Of a stretch of 14,492 nt of DNA, positions 12,014-14,492 are shown one piece after another. A model generated the notes under the pieces. It was not told where the DNA came from. It did not search any database and saw nothing but the letters and a program-made list of their open reading frames with translations. The first letter of the stretch is position 1, and every line of letters starts with the position of its first letter. Source of the stretch: Pontimonas sp. (lineage in GTDB: Bacteria; Actinomycetota; Actinomycetes; Actinomycetales; Microbacteriaceae); the NCBI GenBank assembly GCA_021741945.1, contig JAIOWV010000024.1, positions 1 to 14,492 on the forward strand, written 5' to 3'. The translations under genes were made by a program, and so were the position numbers.

Positions 12014-14492
12014 GTGTCACAAGCAACAGAGCAGTTACTAGGTCGCGGTCGAACCCCCCTCGTGATCACCCTCATCGCGCTGGGTGCGCTTGTCGCCGGA
12101 TTCTTCTTCTTCGCAACCCTGTACACCGAGGTGCTGTGGTTTGATCAGCTTGGCTTCCTCCAGGTCCTCTTTACCTCCTGGGGTGGCACGGCCATTATGT
12201 TCGTCCTCGGTTTCCTCGGCATGTTCCTTCCGGTGTGGCTGAGCATTCAGATTGCGTACCGATTCCGCCCCGTCTACGCGAAGCTCTCCAGTGAACTGGA
12301 TCGCTATCGCCAGATGATTGACCCGCTGCGCCGCCTGGCGATGATTGGTCTACCTGCGTTGCTTGGTGTGTTTTCCGGTCTGTCCACCTCCAGCACGTGG
12401 CCACAATTCCTGTTGTGGATGAACCGTTCTGACTTTGGCACCGTTGACCCCGAATTTGGTCTCGACGTGAGCTTCTACGTCTTTGAACTTCCGGTCTTCA
12501 CTTCCGTTGTGGCCTTCCTGTCGACCGTGTTGTTCCTTTCTGCGTTGACTGGTGCTGCCACTGCCCTGCTCTACGGGGGAGTGTCCATCAACGGCCGCGA
12601 AGTTCGGGTTTCCCGCACCATGCGTATTCAGCTTGGCGTGATTGGTTTGCTCTACTTCATCGTCCAAGCGCTTGACCTGTGGCTCCAGCAGTACACCGCT
12701 TTGGTGAGCCCCAGTGGCGGCTTCTTGGCCTTTGGTGCTGGTTACACCGAGGTCAACGCAACGATTCCTGCCCGTGCGATCATGGCCGGCATTGCGATTC
12801 TGGTAGCAATCTTGTTCCTCGCCACCGCCATCATCGGTCGTTGGCGCTTGGCGATTGTGGGCACCGCGCTCTACATCGTCTCTGGCTTGGTGTTGGGTCT
12901 TGGTTACCCCAGCATCGTTCAGCGCTTCCAGGTTGACCCGAGCGCTAGGACCTTGGAGGCGGAATACATAGAGCGCAACATTGAAGCGACCAGAGACGCC
13001 TACGGCGTCTCGGACATCGTCGAGGTTGCATATGAAGCATCTACTGACACCAGCGCTGGCGCGCTGCGGTCTGACGCTGAGACCACGGCCAATATTCGCA
13101 TCATTGACCCGGCCTTGGTGACTGACGCCTTCGCGCAGCTGCAGCAGTTCCGCCAGTACTACCAGTTCCCCCCATTCTTGGATGTTGGACGATACGAGCT
13201 GGACGGCGAGCGCCAAGACATCGTTATTGCCGCCCGCGAAATCAATCTCGGCGGCTTGAACTCGCAGAGTTGGTACAACAACACGATCGTCTACACCCAC
13301 GGTTATGGCATGGTCGCCGCATATGGCAACCAGCGCACTCCTGATGGCCAACCCAAATTCATCGAGCAGGGCATTCCGGTCTCTGAGTCGCTTGGCGAAT
13401 ATGAGCCTCGCATTTACTTCGGCGAGAACTCACCGCCCTACTCGATTGTGGGCGGGCCCGAGGGCGGACCTGCGCTTGAGCTCGACTTCCCCTCCGGAGG
13501 AGAGGGCAACGAGAACAACGCCACCTACACCTTCACGGGTGAAGGTGGACCGGTTCTCGACTCGTTCTTCAAGCAGCTGCTGTATGCCATGAAGTTCCAG
13601 TCAGAGCAGATCATCCTGTCCGACGCGATTACATCTGAGTCGCAGATTCTTTACGATCGCAACCCTGCTCTGCGCGTGTCGAAAGTCGCGCCATATCTGA
13701 CCCTCGATAACGACCCTTACCCCGCCATTGTTGATGGCCGTGTGGTGTGGATTATCGATGGTTACACCACGAGCCGTGAGTACCCCTACTCGACACCGAT
13801 CGAGGTCTCGACTGCGATTGCGGACACCTATCGTCCAGCCCCGCAGATTGCGTTTGACACCGTCAACTACATGCGCAACTCCGTGAAGGCAACGGTCGAC
13901 GCGTACTCGGGTGAGGTCACGCTCTACGCGTGGGACACCGAGGACCCCCTGCTTCGCGCATGGTCCGAGATTTATCCAGCGACTGTTGAGCCTGCATCGG
14001 AGATGTCTGAGGGCCTGCTCGCTCACGTTCGCTACCCCTCTGACCTGTTCAAGGTTCAGCGCAGCATCCTCGGTGCGTACCACGTGACCGACGCTGGAAC
14101 CTTCTACTCGGCCGAAGATGAGTGGGTCACACCTAATGACCCGGTATCTAACCCTGCGGCTCCTCGTTTGCAACCCGCCTACTACCTGACCATGGAGATT
14201 CCTGGCAGCGATGCGCCCGCGTTCTCGCTGTACTCGACCTTCATTCCCCGGGCAACCGGTGAAGCGTCTCGTAACGTGCTCTACGGGTACCTCGCGGCAA
14301 ACGCTGACTATGGACCCGACTACGGCAAGTTGACGCTGTTGCGTCTGCCGAAGCAGACCACTGTCCCTGGCCCCGGTCAGGTCCAGGCCCAGTTTGACTC
14401 GGATGCCAACGTGGGTCAGCAGCTCAACCTGCTGCGCCAAGGCCAGACCGAGGTTATTTCTGGAAACCTGTTGACCTTGCCTGTTGGTGGCG
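12014..14492 (+). CDS. UPF0182 family integral membrane protein (3' partial)
   Basis: The frame from the GTG at 12014 is open to the window end, giving at least 826 residues. UPF0182 (COG1615) proteins are usually about 900-1000, so perhaps 100-200 residues are missing. The N-terminal third holds about seven hydrophobic segments (roughly 15-37, 53-80, 108-125, 161-188, 204-222, 255-275 and 277-298). A large hydrophilic, presumably extracytoplasmic, region follows. Recognisable family blocks include LYTEVLWFDQLGF (36-48), the NTIVYTHGYGMVAAYGN segment, RIYFGENSPPYSIVG, WIIDGYTTSREYPYS and ILGAYHVTDAGTFYSAEDEW. Function is unknown; the M. tuberculosis counterpart by position is Rv3193c. It is 55 bases downstream of the PDZ/Lon-like protease, and the two are probably functionally or transcriptionally linked. 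Two long antisense open frames inside it are shadows. Confidence 0.93.
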   Translation, partial: MSQATEQLLGRGRTPLVITLIALGALVAGFFFFATLYTEVLWFDQLGFLQVLFTSWGGTAIMFVLGFLGMFLPVWLSIQIAYRFRPVYAKLSSELDRYRQMIDPLRRLAMIGLPALLGVFSGLSTSSTWPQFLLWMNRSDFGTVDPEFGLDVSFYVFELPVFTSVVAFLSTVLFLSALTGAATALLYGGVSINGREVRVSRTMRIQLGVIGLLYFIVQALDLWLQQYTALVSPSGGFLAFGAGYTEVNATIPARAIMAGIAILVAILFLATAIIGRWRLAIVGTALYIVSGLVLGLGYPSIVQRFQVDPSARTLEAEYIERNIEATRDAYGVSDIVEVAYEASTDTSAGALRSDAETTANIRIIDPALVTDAFAQLQQFRQYYQFPPFLDVGRYELDGERQDIVIAAREINLGGLNSQSWYNNTIVYTHGYGMVAAYGNQRTPDGQPKFIEQGIPVSESLGEYEPRIYFGENSPPYSIVGGPEGGPALELDFPSGGEGNENNATYTFTGEGGPVLDSFFKQLLYAMKFQSEQIILSDAITSESQILYDRNPALRVSKVAPYLTLDNDPYPAIVDGRVVWIIDGYTTSREYPYSTPIEVSTAIADTYRPAPQIAFDTVNYMRNSVKATVDAYSGEVTLYAWDTEDPLLRAWSEIYPATVEPASEMSEGLLAHVRYPSDLFKVQRSILGAYHVTDAGTFYSAEDEWVTPNDPVSNPAAPRLQPAYYLTMEIPGSDAPAFSLYSTFIPRATGEASRNVLYGYLAANADYGPDYGKLTLLRLPKQTTVPGPGQVQAQFDSDANVGQQLNLLRQGQTEVISGNLLTLPVGG

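Noticed and set aside
12350..13351. 333-codon antisense frame within the UPF0182 gene
   Set aside because: The plus-strand frame encodes recognisable membrane helices and UPF0182 blocks; the antisense product is low-complexity and has no visible domain.
13601..14440. 279-codon antisense frame near the window end
   Set aside because: It lies opposite conserved UPF0182 segments (GYTTS, YHVTDAGTFYSAEDEW); a shadow frame.
1..14492. Search for CRISPR repeats, IS elements, tRNA or rRNA genes and phage genes
   Set aside because: No regularly spaced repeats, terminal inverted repeats with a transposase, tRNA cloverleaf or phage-type proteins were seen by eye.

Overview
The window looks like a piece of a compact, moderately high-GC actinobacterial chromosome, most likely from the Microbacteriaceae. 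The evidence is the AdnAB helicase-nuclease pair, a NudC-UvrD2 pair, a DUF2342 zincin-like protein, a PDZ/Lon-like protease and a UPF0182 membrane protein, all in one neighbourhood. From memory, the order matches the Mycobacterium tuberculosis Rv3202c-Rv3193c region, but here it is shortened. The genus cannot be fixed from sequence reading alone. There is no phage, IS element, CRISPR array, tRNA or rRNA, and no gene-free stretch longer than about 110 bases.

Layout. (1) 2-4931 (+): the C-terminal part of AdnA (cut by the window start) and complete AdnB, overlapping by 8 bases; together they form a DNA-end-resecting motor-nuclease. (2) 4900-5850 (-): a phosphotransferase-fold protein whose catalytic signature is eroded, convergent with and overlapping adnB. 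(3) 5954-8568 (+): NudC, an NAD(H) pyrophosphatase without its zinc-ribbon cysteines, coupled through TAATG to a short UvrD2-type helicase. (4) 8565-10744 (-): a DUF2342 protein with RExxH in place of HExxH, followed by an E1-like protein with an apparent RiPP-recognition (RRE) domain and a CxxC/CxC zinc site. (5) 10852-14492 (+): a membrane-anchored PDZ/Lon-like serine protease, then a UPF0182 integral membrane protein cut by the window end.

How the genes may work together. AdnAB and UvrD2 are DNA double-strand-break and repair motors. The PDZ/Lon protease has the architecture of Bacillus DdcP (YlbL), which helps cells leave the DNA-damage checkpoint. NudC acts on NAD(H) and possibly NAD-capped RNA. 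The E1-like and DUF2342 pair is an uncharacterised actinobacterial module with no YcaO partner visible here.

The most interesting points are the eroded or missing hallmark residues in four neighbouring proteins: the pseudokinase-like phosphotransferase, the cysteine-free NudC, UvrD2 without its C-terminal domains, and the HExxH-less zincin. The orphan RRE/E1-like protein and two putative leaderless promoters with identical spacing also stand out. All family calls come from motif reading, not from database searches.
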